64,000 bases of DNA from Chionis minor. Taxonomy: Eukaryota; Chordata; Aves; Charadriiformes; Chionididae. A program made the translations under genes and the position numbers. Position 1 is the first letter of the stretch; every line of letters starts with the position of its first letter. The notes beneath the pieces were generated by a model. The model did not search any database. It was not told where the DNA came from and worked only from the letters and a program-made list of their open reading frames with translations. The stretch is taken from contig VZSF01003329.1 in the NCBI GenBank assembly GCA_013398295.1, positions 1 to 64,000 on the forward strand. Reading direction: 5' to 3'. Of this stretch, positions 22,200 through 35,257 are shown in pieces.

Positions 22200-25100
22200 A
22201 ATTTTTATTTTTCATGGAAAAAAATCCCCATCAGTTTTACTTAAAAATACACAAACCCCCAAACCCACTAGTGAGTCAATTTGATAAGATACATGCTTGT
22301 TGCTGTTGTTGTTCTTATGGAAGTATTCATCAATCTAAACTCAATTTTCAGTCAATAGAAAGTACCAAGAAAAATTTCAGAGCATCCTTATAACTCAGAG
22401 CATTTAGACTCCCAGACAAGACAGAAGGCTGTGTTTATTGCATTAGTGTTTAATTCAAGGGCTTACTTGAGTGTTCTTAAATCAGTGACTCCTTTAACTT
22501 CCTTGCTTTACCTGTTAGTGCTGGGGTTCATTGCACCGTAAATGTTTGAAGACCAAGGTTTTTGTCTACTGATGCACAATGCCTTCTTTGTGTCCTTCTA
22601 ATGATAAAGCATTACTACGCATTTGTAGGCAAATAAGGCAGATTTACATCTGCCTTTGTGCTGGTGAGGTTGAAGACAGCTGGGTTATATCACCAAAACT
22701 AGTTTTTGAGCTGTCCTCTGTAGAAAATACTACAGAAAAAGCAGCTGCACAGAATGGCTAGAAATTATAATTTGCACAAATGTTAGTGTTTGGTTTCTTT
22801 ATTACTGGGAGTATTTGGTTTGGCTTTTAAACTCCTCAATGATGCATTCTGGCATCTGAATGATTGTAAGAAAAATCTGTGAAACACCACATAATTTTAA
22901 GGTATCTGGCTAGAGCTTGATTTTTTGTTGTTCTTGTTGGTTTTAGAGTTATTTGTATATGTAGTAGCCAAGAACCTAGAAAATTTTCAGAATAAACTGT
23001 ACGGATCTCACTACACCCAACTGCCAGTGGCTTAAGCAAAGTGTTTCAGTCACTCACTGGCATCCATAGCTGCCAGAAAATGAAGATACACTGCCAATAT
23101 AATGTGCAGATGTTAGTAATCATGAATTCAGTGTTGGGCATAAAGGAATGTGAAGTAAGGAATGCCAGAGACTGGCCAGCAACATTGTGTGTGGCCAGAA
23201 TTTTTCACTGAGTTCACGTGTGCTGTTATATTGTTTGCGCACCTTCTGTCCAGATATATTTGAACACACCAGGGAGTAACTTCCTAATCAGCTGTTACCT
23301 GATGTCCATCTGCTATCCCAAATATCATGTGTCCTCTGTACAATTTACTAATATTTGCTTGAGACTCATTACTTTTATTGTATGAAGGATATGCTGCTTT
23401 GTAAAGTAATAGACATCCATTAAAGGTGGCATTCATGTGACCTAACCTTAGACTTCTGAAAGTCTGGTGCTTAGTCTAGACTGCAATATCGGTTCCCACT
23501 ACAGTCAAAAGAAAGCTAGGTATCCCTAAAGGAATTTCAGCCCTTTCTGAGACAGATCTAGAACAGTGATGGTGAACTCGTCTCTGAAGGCAATTTTCTC
23601 TTTCCTCTGAATATAGAGAGGGCCAAATATCACTGTTATAGGTGCTGAAGTTAGATGATACCTACAAGAAAGGTTAATATTAATCTGACTAAATGTAGCT
23701 GTTTATAACCTCAGGCTCTTTTTATAATCTTTCAAGAGAAAAGTGTAATGCATCTCATTCTATAGTGAGATGTCTAAAACAAGGGAGCTAAACCACATAC
23801 TAGAGCTACGGCTTCTTCAGTGTTGAATACGGTCAGGCACATAAAGTGACCTCCACAGACATTGAGATGTATCCCACCACAAGTAAAATGCTTTACAGAA
23901 GGTTTAATAGCGACATCTTTGTATAAAGACCACTTATCAGTTAGACTTGTGTGCTGTGAGTAGAATTATTTTTCCCTCTGCTGGAAAAATATCACATGAA
24001 AAAACACTTTTCACATGCAAATACTTATTCCTTAAATTCTTGTTATTGTATTTAAGACTGAACGTTCAGATCCTACTTGGCCTGAAATTCACTGACAATT
24101 CTCATTGGTTTAAATTAAGTTAGGAAAGCAGTGTCAGTTACTAGAGAGCATCATGGGAGTTTGGTTTTTTTTCTTTCTCAAAAGAAGAAATACATATTGC
24201 TGTCAGGGTTCTTCACATCTTAAATACATGAAGACCAAGGTTCAAATCTATTAGTAGATTGTAGCTTCTTTGTGTTTCCATAATACTGCACCATTCCTTG
24301 ACCTTGTGAACAGAAGCAGGAGCAGGAATCAGATCAGGAAGGGAAAGCAAGCTACAAGTGGGAAAGGGTACTTCTTAGTTATTTTTTTTGCCTCCAAGAA
24401 ATGACATCTAACTTCAAAATAGTAAACGCATATTTTGTCACTCAGTCAAGCTGACTAATTTCTAGAAACAGTCATCAGTCAGGAATTGTCACCAAAAGTC
24501 AACGTTTCATAAGCAAGTCTATCAAAAGAAAAGCAACCATTATTTTTTCCTGTGAAAAAGCATTTTTTCTTGAGTATGTCAAGTGTGAACTTCTTAGACC
24601 TCCCCTCTGCGTGTGTTCCCAGAGCACATGAACTTTTAGACCCCACCAACTACACCACGTGGCTATTTAGCTCAACTTATTGCATCTCTTGCTTTTAGCC
24701 CTCAAAATCCTCAGGGAGAAAGCCAAGGGGTGCTATCAGAGTCGTAATAAATCAGTGAAAGATTCTCACTGGATCTAAAGGATTAGACCCTGTATTATCT
24801 CATGTAGCAAAAATTATAAAACTTACAAAGACTGGTGCATGTTTCTTTTTAAACTCATTGAGATAACATGTTTCTTGCTTACATTGACTGAAAATAAAAT
24901 GAAATAATAACATCTCTCTCTCTCCCATGTCCTTCTCTCTAAGCTTACCTCTCCCCCAAAATCAAAATGGAATAAAATGAGGGAAAACTTTCTGTAGTCC
25001 AAGCATTAAGGGGGATAAAAGCTAATATGTCTGTCAGCCTGGCAAGTAATAGCGGCTGCACTAGAGACAGTTGACCACCAAATGGTATCCTAGCAACATA

Positions 25101-27154
25101 CAGTAGCATCGTTATACATAGTGCTATCAAGCCAAATTTACCCTTTTCAATATCTTAGCTTCGAGAGAGCAGGGATGAATACAGAGAAAAGGATGAAAAT
25201 GGTGCCTATGAGAAAGACAACATGGGGTTTTAATTTAAGCAGAGGTTATATGGAAAGTCTTTGTAAAATGAATAAAAAGCATCGCATTTTTCTGACAAGG
25301 AGACATACCTACCAGTGGTAAGGCACTCTCAGATAATTATGATTCAGTTCGCTTTCAGAATACTAATCCTGTGTATATTTTAGCTTGGAATAAAATTTGC
25401 AGTATGACTTCCCTTATATTCCATTTAAATGTTTCCATTTAATTGGGGAGGGGCAAGAGGAAATATATTTTAATTACTCGACATTTCTAAATCTTTAAAA
25501 AATCTCTAGGCAAATCCACCTATAAATTGTAGCTTTCAAAAACAATTATAGCTTTCATTGTTTCTAGTATTAAATTGGATAATTACATCTCTGTTGATAA
25601 ACTCTCAAAATTGAGCAATTTCCTCTTTTTAGATGATAAATTGCCTTCTATTCTCCCGTTATATTTAGAGCCATTGATCCTACACTGTCCATATAATTTA
25701 CCAATGTGCATGATGATCATAACTGTAAATAGCTTTGTCAAAGAGAGGACAAATGAACCTATGTGCAGATTAATTACAGGATGTATCCTTTCTTAGTTTT
25801 GAGCAAATATTAGAAGAACCCGCTAAACATCTAGACCTTACATACCAGAAGAGCTGGACACCTAACCTCGACTGGGGGTTTGGCTGAATGCAACAAGACT
25901 GCTGATAATATAGGCAGAATTAAAGGCAGGTAGGGTAGTAGTTTTTAGTAAAAGTTACTCCTGCAAACATGACCTCAAACAGAAGGTAAAACTGTCTCCC
26001 TTCAGTAGCGGATGTACTGCCAAGTAAGCAGTACATTGCAAATATCAGGACAGTGTGCCAAGCCACTGATCACTGATCATTTTTAACTTATAGACCAAAC
26101 ATTATCCTTGCAGAGGATACACACCACAGGGAATGGATTTACAAAGCTATGTTTTATGATATACTAAGCATTTTTGTATGCACCAGAAAATCTGTGTGAA
26201 AAAGGTTTCCACATCACACTCTGCAGTAGAGGGCTCTTTGGAGACTTACCTGGGTAAAAAAATAAAATCACTTTTAAAGTATGTATTTTTCTAAATGGCA
26301 TAATTGAAACAAGTTTTTAATCCAACGATCAGTCTCTCCCTTAATTTGTATTTCTAATTCCTTTCAATGATCTGTTTTGGAACAAGCTATTTAGCTTCTT
26401 GTCTTTTGTTATTTATGCAGATGACAGAAATCCCCTTTCTCCTCCAACTATTCTGGCAATCTCTAGTGCCCAATGGCAGTACCTTTTCATCACATCGGTT
26501 GATATCTTCTTTAACTTCCAAGGAAAGAGTCTGCCCATATGCATATTTTAACCTAGTAATTTATCCTACTCTATCCAGCTCCAGGGTTACTTCCTGATCT
26601 GTCCACAAATGCCCGTGCATTCATGTAGCCAGTCACAAGGGAGAAAAAAGATATAATCAGCCAAATCACCCAACAGACACCTTTGCTTCTTGTAATCTGG
26701 TTACTGCTATGCAGACAGTATGTTTCCGATTAGTGTTCCCTGACCAATCTACCAAAAGAATACTGGACAAGAAAGAGCCTGGGAGGTGACAAGAAAGCTG
26801 CCCTCTGTTAGCTGACAGCCACGTTGACTGAGACCTGTAACATATGTGCTGAATATTTCTCTGTGGAACAAATATATCTTCAGTAGCTTAGGCTGTATCA
26901 GCAGGACAACAGGCCAGAGCTATTCTAAAAATGCCATATATATAGTTAATAAGCAAGTTATAACTTGCCATATACACATGATTACATACGAAGAGATATT
27001 CAAAGTTTCAGTAGTCTACCAAAGCAAGTGTGTCTCTTAAAAGGTTGTGTGGATTTTCAGGGCATATAATTTCTGCTTCAATTTCTTTTGCTAGTCTGAT
27101 CTTTGATAAGAGAGAAGCTAAGGACATGGAAATCCTGTTCATGAGAAAGAAAAT
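22200..27154. other. Unique AT-rich sequence, nothing recognised
   Basis: No gene, RNA or lineage-specific transposon recognised in these 5 kb. Minor features are a short CT repeat near 24913-24924 and scattered poly-T runs. ORFs are 60-76 codons with no motif. Confidence 0.55.
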
Positions 27155-28187
27155 GCCATCATCAGAGGGTTGTGATTAATGACACTGAGTCTAGTTGGAG
27201 GTCTCTAACAAGCGGTGTTCCGCAGGGGTCAGTACTGGGTCCACTCCTGTTCAGTGTGTTCATCAATGACCTGGATGAAGGCATAGAGTGTACCATCAGC
27301 AAGTTTGCTGATGACACAGAACTGGGAGGGGTGGCTGACACACCAGAAGGCTGTGCTACCATATAGCGTGACCTGGACAGGCTGGAGATGTGGGCAGAGA
27401 GAAACTATACAAAGTTCAACAAAGGGAAGTGTAGGGTCCTGCACCTGGGGAGGAATAACCCTATGCACCTGTACAGGTTGGGGGCTGGCCTGCTGGAAAG
27501 CAGCTGTGCAGAGAGGGACCTGGGATTCCTGGTGGACAACAGGATGACCATGAGCCAGCAATGTGCCCTTGTGGCCAAGAAGACCAATGGCATCCTGGGG
27601 TGCATCAAGACGACTGTGGCAAGCAGGTGGAGGGAGGTCATCCCTCCCTTTACTCTGCCCTGGTGAGGCTGCAACTCGAATATTGTGTCCAGTTCTGGGC
27701 TTGTCATTTCAAGGAGGACAGGGAACTGCTGGAGAGGGTACAGCAAAGGGCTACAAAGATTATCGGGGGCTAGAACATCTTTCTTATGAGGAAAGGCTGA
27801 GGGAATTTGGTCTTTTTAGTTGGAAGAAAAGAAGACCAAGGGGGCATCTCATCAATGCTTACAAATACTTAAAGGGAGGGTGCCAGGAGGAGGGGGCCTT
27901 TTTCACTTTTTCAGTGTTTCCCAGTTATAGGACAAGAGGTAACGGGCACAAAATTGAATATAGGAAGTTCCATCTGAACATGAAGAGGAACTTCTTTCCT
28001 TTGAGGGTGGCAGAGCACTGGCACAGGCTGCCCAGAGAGGTGGTGGAGTCTCTGACTCTGGAGACATTCCAAACCCACCTGGACGCCACCCTGTGCAACC
28101 TGCTGTAGGTGGACCTGCTCTGGCAGGGGGGTTGGACCAGATGATTTCCAGAGGTCCCTTCCAACCCCTGCGATTCTGTGATTTTGT
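27155..28187 (+). mobile_element. CR1 retrotransposon, 5'-truncated, second subfamily
   Basis: A 1-kb CR1 copy begins just upstream of the GVPQG motif and continues to a 3' end reading GCGATTCTGTGATTTTGT. The 3' UTR contains GGGGGGTTGGACCAGATGAT followed by TTCCAGAGGTCCCTTCCAAC. This differs from the copy at 20287, whose UTR lacks the GTTGGACCAGATGAT phrase, so the two elements come from different subfamilies. No target-site duplication is evident. Confidence 0.95.
27172..28108 (+). pseudogene. CR1 ORF2 remnant, RT palm to C terminus
   Basis: The surviving part of ORF2 starts at [14 protein letters not shown], with GVPQG at 27214-27228, and carries the catalytic FADD at 27304-27315. The N-terminal RT fingers and the endonuclease are absent because of 5' truncation. 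The frame continues through [14 protein letters not shown], shifts near 27650 at the IPP-YSALVR segment, shifts again near 27770 (before [15 protein letters not shown]), and ends after FQTHLDATLCNLL at 28108. There is also a stop at 27364-27366. The conserved [12 protein letters not shown] phrase is intact near 28016-28051. The copy is not functional. The active-site aspartates are retained only because most of the sequence still resembles its source. Confidence 0.93.
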
Positions 28188-29599
28188 AAGAAGCTAAAAC
28201 AAACCTCAGTTTTACCTTCTCCTTGACAAAATGTTAGAGGAAACAGATAAGTGTTTGGAACCGCAGGGCAATACAAATGTAGAGCAATTAAACAGAATTC
28301 ATAGAAAGGAATCAGAATAAACCTCTGAGTTTTTATGCGACACTAAATTAATGTTCCAGGGATATTAACAACTTGGCAGCTAAGTGAGTAGAGCTACTTC
28401 AGAGAAATCATATCAAAAAAGTGCTGGAGCAATCCAGCTTGGTTGATTAGTGTAGGACTTTATGGTAAAGGTATTACATGACTTGTGTTCTTACAATAGT
28501 AAAAACTGGATGTAATGGGGGGGGGGGGCCATTCCTATTTTTAGAATTCCGTGTTCACCTAAATTTCTTTTAAATTCTGAGGACATTCATGATGCCAGCG
28601 AAATTCATGTAAGAATTTGCTGTGAATTCTTAGGCACTTTAACCTTGGGAATTTTTAAGGTGGGAGAGATATATGTCTTTTATCTATATCATGCATTAGG
28701 AGAAGTCTGCACTTTATAAATCAAATACAGTAAAGCAAATGTCCCATCTTTTGTAGGCAGAGTGGGAGAAAAAAAAAGAAAAAAAGGCAAACCAAACCCA
28801 ATACAATTTTAGTTACTATTCTAGTTTGCTTGGCCAAGGAAGTTCCACTCATTGACAAGCAGGCCTTCTGCCATCTGTGGTAAGTGGGTGCATTGCAAGC
28901 ACCTGGAGCTACAAGAAATACTTTCCTTTTTAATTCTTTCTTGTAAAACAGATGGGAAAAAGCACAGCTAGTAGTGTTATGCTGTGTTTAAATATGACTA
29001 GACCATCATCTAGTCTCACTGTTGCCTTTCAGCCAGATACATATATATTTGGACTCCCAGGTTTCAATCAGCAGAAGCATGTCAGTGGTCAGGAGACTAT
29101 GCTGTTGTGAGCTACTAGCAAAGAACAGGAAAGAGACCACAGTGACCTAGTACTTATGCAGTGGCAATATACTGATTAGAAGAGGTTATAGTTTTCTGAA
29201 TGCAAAACTCTAGTTTAATGAGCATTTTAAGTGAAATGCAAGAAATTATGCTATCTCTAAGCCCTGTGAAGGTATGGGACAAATGGGTAGATTCACAGAT
29301 GCACAAATTCAAATGTCAAAAAGGGACAATTATAGCCTTGCAAAACTGTTTCTTATACACATGACAGTATTTCTCCTAAAAAAACAGTTGAAAGTTTATA
29401 GAGACCTATTTTCACAAAGGCTTGAAGGAGAAAAATGAACCTTTGAAGTAGAATTAAGACCCTTAAACTGAAAAGAGCAATCCAGGAAAATCCTGCTCAA
29501 CACACTGAAGCACTTCAGATTCTGTAGGGGTCTAAGGTTTCTCAGCAAATATTCCCAATTCAGCTAACTATGTGCACTTAATAGGCTAAATGTTTCTTA
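28188..29599. other. Unique sequence, nothing recognised
   Basis: AT-rich non-coding DNA with one G12 run (28517-28528). No gene or transposon recognised. Confidence 0.55.
28517..28528. repeat. G12 homopolymer
   Basis: Twelve consecutive G residues in AT-rich surroundings. The length is prone to slippage and sequencing error. Confidence 0.9.
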
Positions 29600-29640
29600 T
29601 AGAATCATTGAATGGTTAAAGTTGGAAGGGACCTTAAATC
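29600..29640 (-). mobile_element. CR1 3'-end fragment
   Basis: AGAATCATTGAATGGTTAAA followed by GTTGGAAGGGACCTTAAA is the reverse complement of a CR1 3' terminus. Only about 40 bases remain. The following sequence does not match CR1. It is oriented opposite to the fragment that starts at 30116. Confidence 0.8.
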
Positions 29641-30115
29641 AGTTTGGGACACAAAACATTGGCATTCTTATGCTTAGCAGCTTTGAATAAACAAAATAAA
29701 TAGATGTATTCAAATCAAGCCTAATAGAGTTCGAATAGTGCAGCTCTCATCTTTGTGCAAAAGGAAGAGACGATATAAAATTTTTTCAAGGAAGAACTAT
29801 CCTGGTCTGCAAATGATGGCTACAGTATTCAGCTGACAAGAAAGCAGGTGATTTGTTTTTCCTTGGTTATTTCTATCCTTGCTATCCAGTGATTGTCTAA
29901 AGTAAAATATGGAAGGAGCTCTGCTTGTACTACAGATATGATGGCTACACACACCACTGACAAGTGAAACCTGTAAATTTTAAACCTCCAAAATCTGATG
30001 ATGGCCTCATTGCTCTACCAGTAAGTAATCATGCAAAAGGCGCCTTGTCATGGAAAAAGGCTTTAGGCTCTGAATTCTAGCTTCACAGAGGTACTTTGCT
30101 GAATCTCTGAAGCAG
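29641..30115. other. Unique sequence between two CR1 fragments
   Basis: No recognisable feature. It separates two CR1 pieces in opposite orientation. Confidence 0.5.
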
Positions 30116-30523
30116 TTGTTTACATTCCTGCACAAAGAGGACTTGACAGTGTTAGTGGATGAGAAGCTCAACATGAGTCGACAATGTGCACTCACAGCCC
30201 AGAAGGCGAACCCCATCCTGGGCTGCATCAAAAGAAGTGTGGCCAGCAGGTTGAGGGAGGTGATTTTGCCCTTGTACTCTGCTCTGGTGAGACCCCAACT
30301 AGAATAATGTGTCCAGCTCTGGAGCCCCTAGCATAAGAATGATGTGGACCTGTTGGAGCAGTTCCAGAGGAGGGCCACGAAGATGATCAGAGGGTTACAA
30401 CACCTCTGCTATGAGGACAGGCTGAGGGAGTTGCAGTTGTTCAGCCTGGAGAAGAGAAGGTTCCAGAGAGACCTTATAGCAGCCTTCCAGTACCTAAAGG
30501 GGGCCTAAAAGAAAGCTGAAGGG
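30116..30523 (+). mobile_element. CR1 internal fragment (ORF2 thumb region), both ends missing
   Basis: The frame from 30116 encodes [37 protein letters not shown] and LVRPQLE, ending in a stop at 30305-30307 where CR1 proteins continue with YCVQ. Similarity goes on in other frames through [13 protein letters not shown] to FQYLKGA at about 30498 and then stops. The catalytic RT core and the whole 3' end are absent. CR1 copies normally keep their 3' end, so this piece must have lost it by deletion or by a later rearrangement. It is a pseudogene fragment. Confidence 0.9.
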
Positions 30524-30799
30524 GTAATGACTGAGGAAAACAATTAGTCTAAAGTCTTAAACAACTGATGTCCTCCTTGCATCTGTCTGCATTAAGATGT
30601 GTTTTGTTGAATTACAGCCATTAAAGCAAACAGTTTTCATCCTGCTGTAACAGTACCCTGTACTCTTTACTATTTAGTCTATTTAGCAATTTTTATGCCT
30701 CTGCATACTTCATCATCCTTAGGCTTTATAATTCATATTCACAGATCCCAATCTGTGATTTGAAGACTACTCATGGACCATAGTGCTCTGTAGCACTGT

Positions 30800-30804
30800 A
30801 GAAC
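30800..30804. repeat. Left target-site duplication (AGAAC)
   Basis: AGAAC directly precedes the LTR and is repeated exactly at 31546-31550. Confidence 0.85.
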
Positions 30805-31545
30805 TATCATGATTTAGGTTGGACTGGCCACTAAACAGAAGACAGATGCTCTCTTTAACCTCTCCCTTCCCAAGAGAAGGGAAAGAGAATAAGGGAGACT
30901 TATGGGCTGAAAAGAAAACAAAAACTACATTAGCAAAATATTAATAATAAAAAGGAAAGATAATATCAATAAGAAAATAATGATTTATATACAGTATATA
31001 CAGAACCAATATCGAGCTCCCAGTTACTGAGAAAATCCCAGACTGGACCCAGTGATGGACAGGAACTGGGTTCAGTAACTGGATTCAGGAATGCATGAAT
31101 CGGAATCAAAGGCAGACAAACAGAGTCCTCCTCAGATGCTGGCCGTTAAAGAAAGAGGCTGAGCCCTTTGATCTCTCAGCTTTTATACTGAGTATGAGGC
31201 AGATGGGATGGAATACCCTGTTGGTCAGTTTTGGGTCATCTGTCCTGTCTGCTCCTCCCCACAGGTGCAATCCCTCTAGGCTCTTCTACTTCCAACCCTC
31301 CAATGGGGCATATAACAAAGTTAGCTGACCTTGGTTATTACGGGAATAAGTATAAGCAAGAGCCTCTCTGCATACCATTCCTTGGTATCAACTATAAACA
31401 TCAGACCTTATCACTCTGGAAGCAGAAACTGTCTGAAGAATATGCTATTAATTTCATAAAGTGACATTAGTTAGAAGGGACTTAACTGAAAAGTAAAATT
31501 ACTGAAAAAAAAAAAATCTGTTCTGTTCTACCTCAAAGCAGGACA
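30805..31545 (-). mobile_element. Solo LTR of an avian endogenous retrovirus (ERVL-like)
   Basis: This 741-bp element is flanked by an exact 5-bp duplication (AGAAC). The right end reads CTCAAAGCAGGACA. The left end reads TATCATGATTTAGG, where I would expect TGTCATGGTTTAGG, so the terminal G of TG has mutated to A. In the minus sense it carries a TATA box TATAAAAG (plus 31180-31187). I recognise the layout and much of the sequence from a common avian LTR. There is no internal coding region, so it is a solo LTR. Its U5 end resembles that of the LTR at 8438, which suggests related families. Short plus-strand ORFs within it (31095-31464) are antisense to the LTR and do not resemble proteins. Confidence 0.88.
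31180..31187 (-). promoter_or_regulatory. TATA box of the LTR
   Basis: CTTTTATA on the plus strand is TATAAAAG on the minus strand, in the middle of the LTR and in the expected sense for transcription toward lower coordinates. Confidence 0.5.
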
Positions 31546-31550
31546 AGAAC
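31546..31550. repeat. Right target-site duplication (AGAAC)
   Basis: Exact copy of 30800-30804, placed directly after the CA end of the LTR. Confidence 0.85.
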
Positions 31551-32187
31551 TATATCTCTTTTTTAATATTAATGATTTAAAGTTTTTGATTTTCCTTCAA
31601 AATTACTAGGGAGGAGCCAGGGATTAATTCAACTTCTGAGTGGTTATTTTATAATCAGTGTGGTCATGAAAGAAGACTTTCATAAAAAGTATCAGAAGCC
31701 AGATGATGTGAAGAGAAATCATGTCTTTAAATCAAGAGTCTCATAAGTTTTATATCCCATCTGTTTTTATGTAGTTAAGAAAAACTGAGATTCAGTATTC
31801 TTCCTGTGCAAAGAAAAGAGATTAATATTTATGAATTATGACTCAGATTAAGATTTATGTATTTCTTCCACAAAAGTAGGCTTAATGAATCGCCATTTCT
31901 TCCCACCTGAATTGTAGGTACCTTTTTGCTTGTAAGAAAACTGAATTTATAAATATATATTGTGCAGTGGCCATACTGAAGTTTAAAACACACCTGCTGA
32001 TGGCTGAGTGGCAGTGAACAACAATTGCCATGTTTGTAAACAGATTTTCTCTAAGGAATAATTTCCCTTCCAAAAAATGAACTTGAAATAACAATGACAA
32101 ATTAGAAAGTTTAATATCATTTTATAATGTTTCTTCTTCTTAAGAACAATGTTTTCTCATTTATCATGATTGTTGGTTTTGGGGTTG

Positions 32188-32250
32188 TTAATTATTAAAT
32201 TATTAAATTAATTAATTTATTAAATTAATTAATAAAAATTATTAAATATT
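32188..32250. repeat. AT-only tract with TTAATTAAT/TATTAAAT repeats
   Basis: About 63 bases of nearly pure A and T, with two copies of AAATTAATTAAT and several ATTAAAT units. It is self-complementary in places. Confidence 0.85.
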
Positions 32251-35200
32251 TGTGTAAAAAGTAGAGCTAAAGCCAGGGTACAAGAAAAAATAATGGACTG
32301 TTTAGTTCTAAAATGACTTGTTACTTTTGCTTTCTGCTGATGATTTGTATAACTTTCTGTGCTTTCTTCGGTGTTTCAAATTCTTCAGCATTAGTATCTA
32401 AATGCCTGAGTTGGTTCATGCTACTATGACTTAAAACGCCTTTGATTTCAAGAAGAATGTTAGTGGGTAATAACAAGTGTTTAATAAATCACATTTTGGT
32501 TCACAGTTGTTAAATTTATAAAGCTTGTTAACTCACACATTCCTCAGTTGTTTTCATTATTCATCATGAATATGCACCTCTCAGAAGAAGAATATTAGAA
32601 GTCCAGTGAAGTTTAAAAGGTCAGAGTATCCAATACCTGTGAAAATAAAGCCCGGTTAGAGGAAGATAAAGATAAGACTTTTAAGAATCACATGAATTCT
32701 AAAGTATAGTGTTATTTTTGCCACTTAACTTTTTTATTATTTGTTAATATCTGTGTAGGATATGCAGGATATAAAATTCTTATAAAATATGTATTGGATT
32801 ATAGCATAGTCAGAACTCTTTCTGTGGATATGTGTGTTTTGGGTTTTTTGTGGTTTTGTGTTTGGTTTTTTTTTGCTTTAATATGTCACATATTTTGAAG
32901 GTTACATGTCAACATTCATTAGTGAAGGATGGGCATGGTGCTCCATTTTCATGGGCAGTAGTATAATCAAAGTTCATTCACTATGACTAAATAAAAGTGA
33001 ATATAAAATAGAAATATTTGCAGGACCAATAATCACAGTAAGTATAGACCCTTGCAAAATACTGCTCTTTCTTTTGCTTTGCTTTTTAGACAATGGAAAA
33101 TGTAGCTTGGAGAATCCTGATATCTTTTCATGCTATATTATATGTTGCCAAGGCCAACTGGTAGGAATCAGGAGTAAGAAAGGAAATTGAAGTTGTCATC
33201 CTAAACACCATGTCAGTATTTCAATTAGCTCTGAAATATTGTGAGTCAGGATGCATCTGTCTGTAATCGGTAGTGCATTTAGAATACTTCAGGATCTAAC
33301 TCTTTCAAAGTGTCATTATATGCAACATAATTCTTTAATACAGCTTCTTGTCTGTGTAAGAGGGGAGAGTTTTTCTGGAGAGTTCATGTATTTGAAATTT
33401 CTATTGAATGTCCTCTGATTTTTTTAGACATTCTGGTTTAAAATATGGATTATATCACTGAATAATAGAAAGTAATTATTGTTTTGTTAATTTTTCCAAA
33501 ATTATATTTTTCTATTCATTTTTTTTCTTCCCTTCATCACTGAGACATTTTAATGATGTCAAATAAAATAACACTGTTGTCTTATAAAGCATAATGAAAA
33601 TGAGAGGAAAATTAGAGCTCTTCAGGAAGTTAGGCAACAAACTAAAATGGGATATTTAAATATTTCGCCTTGGTGACTACAACAATAAGGATCTTTGAAA
33701 TCTGTTATAAACTAACTATACGATACAGCTTTTCTAGGCAGCAGCATATTATTGACCTACATGCCAGCTTACTTTGGAAGGGTTTGAGCTTGAACATGAA
33801 TGTTCTGCAATGGATTACCCAGATTCAGGGGTCTGAAAGGTTGCTTCTTGCCACAGCAGAAAGCACCAGTTACAAATGGAGAATCTTCAGCTACTGTCAG
33901 TATCTGACATGTCATTTGGTTTTTGGTACCGTCATAGAATTGAAACACCGTAAAAAAATCCTCCTTGAAAAAATCATTTTGGGGAAAAAAAAATCCACAC
34001 AATTCCACAAAATTAAACTCTCAAATAGAAAAAAAAGCAAACTAAGCACACAAGAAACCCTGAAAATAGCTTTTCACTAGAATTTTCCTCATTAATCCAC
34101 ATGACCTTTAGGCTTATTCCTTCCTCATACCTAATAAGATTAACAGGAAAACAAGACTTCTATTTGCATAATAATTTCAAGGCTTCAGAGCTTAGTTTAA
34201 TTTCATATTTAAATAAAAATGAGACTTTCCAAATTTTACGTTATTAAACATCAGGAAGTGTTGAAAGTGGATAGTTTAACCACATAATGTTCTGTAACTG
34301 TTTCATTCTGTAAATTAATATTCCTTTAAAGATACTAGTAATCAGGGTCTCATTCAAGATGTGGAAATTGAATTCATGGTAACAATTTAAACATGGGTTT
34401 CTTGTAGCCTGGGATTTTGATTATTCAGTTAGACATTTTTCTTTTCTTTCTGAATCCAAACTGTATTTCAGTTTACATTAAATTTACAAAAATAATTGTG
34501 GTTTAGAAGAAAACAACACTTTCTAATGAAAATTATAAACTTGAAAATGTTGATCATATACAATCCTTAATTCCAGAAAAATTCTGCATTTTCAATACTC
34601 AAGCCAAGCCACTTCCCAAAGTATGAACTTGAGATTGCAAAGTTAAAAAGAGGACAGTAGGAGGATGCTATTTTGGGACCGACAGCTGGCCGAAATCTGA
34701 TGATATTCAGGTGATTGTGGAAAAAGATATTAGACTCAGTATCATTTTTTAAAAATAAAACTGGTTTATTATAATTTGAAATTCTTCAGGATTGTTTGAC
34801 TGGGGAATTTCTATTGCAATCCATTTCCCAGGCAAAATTCTGCTTCAGAATGTAGTCCCTCATAGCCACACTATCCCTTTGAGTACATGAAATAAGGTAA
34901 AGAATCTGAGTGTTAACTGTCTACAAAACAAACTTGGATAGTCAAATTATTTATTGTATTTGGAAAGCTATCTCTGACTATCATAATACACATTTTGTAT
35001 CTGAATGTTATTGATTATCTGATCAATATTTAGCAAATCAATCTTACCACCCCCCACCTCACCCCCCTGCATTTTTTTGCAATAAATGGGAAGGCGAATT
35101 CCCCCAGATAAAACAATAAATAATCTCATTGCTGTTGTATCAGATAAATATGTGGATATACGGGCTGTAATTTTCTTTGGCGCCTGTGAAATCCTAACCA

Positions 35201-35257
35201 CTACATAGTTAAAAAAAAAAGGATATTTGACCATCTTTACCACCCTTTTCTGGTTGT

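Noticed and set aside
27911..28276. Minus-strand ORF of 121 codons over the second CR1
   Set aside because: It is antisense to the CR1 ORF2 remnant and follows from that sequence's composition.
33670..34080. 136-codon plus-strand ORF
   Set aside because: No motif. The C-terminal part is low-complexity lysine, serine and threonine from A-rich DNA.
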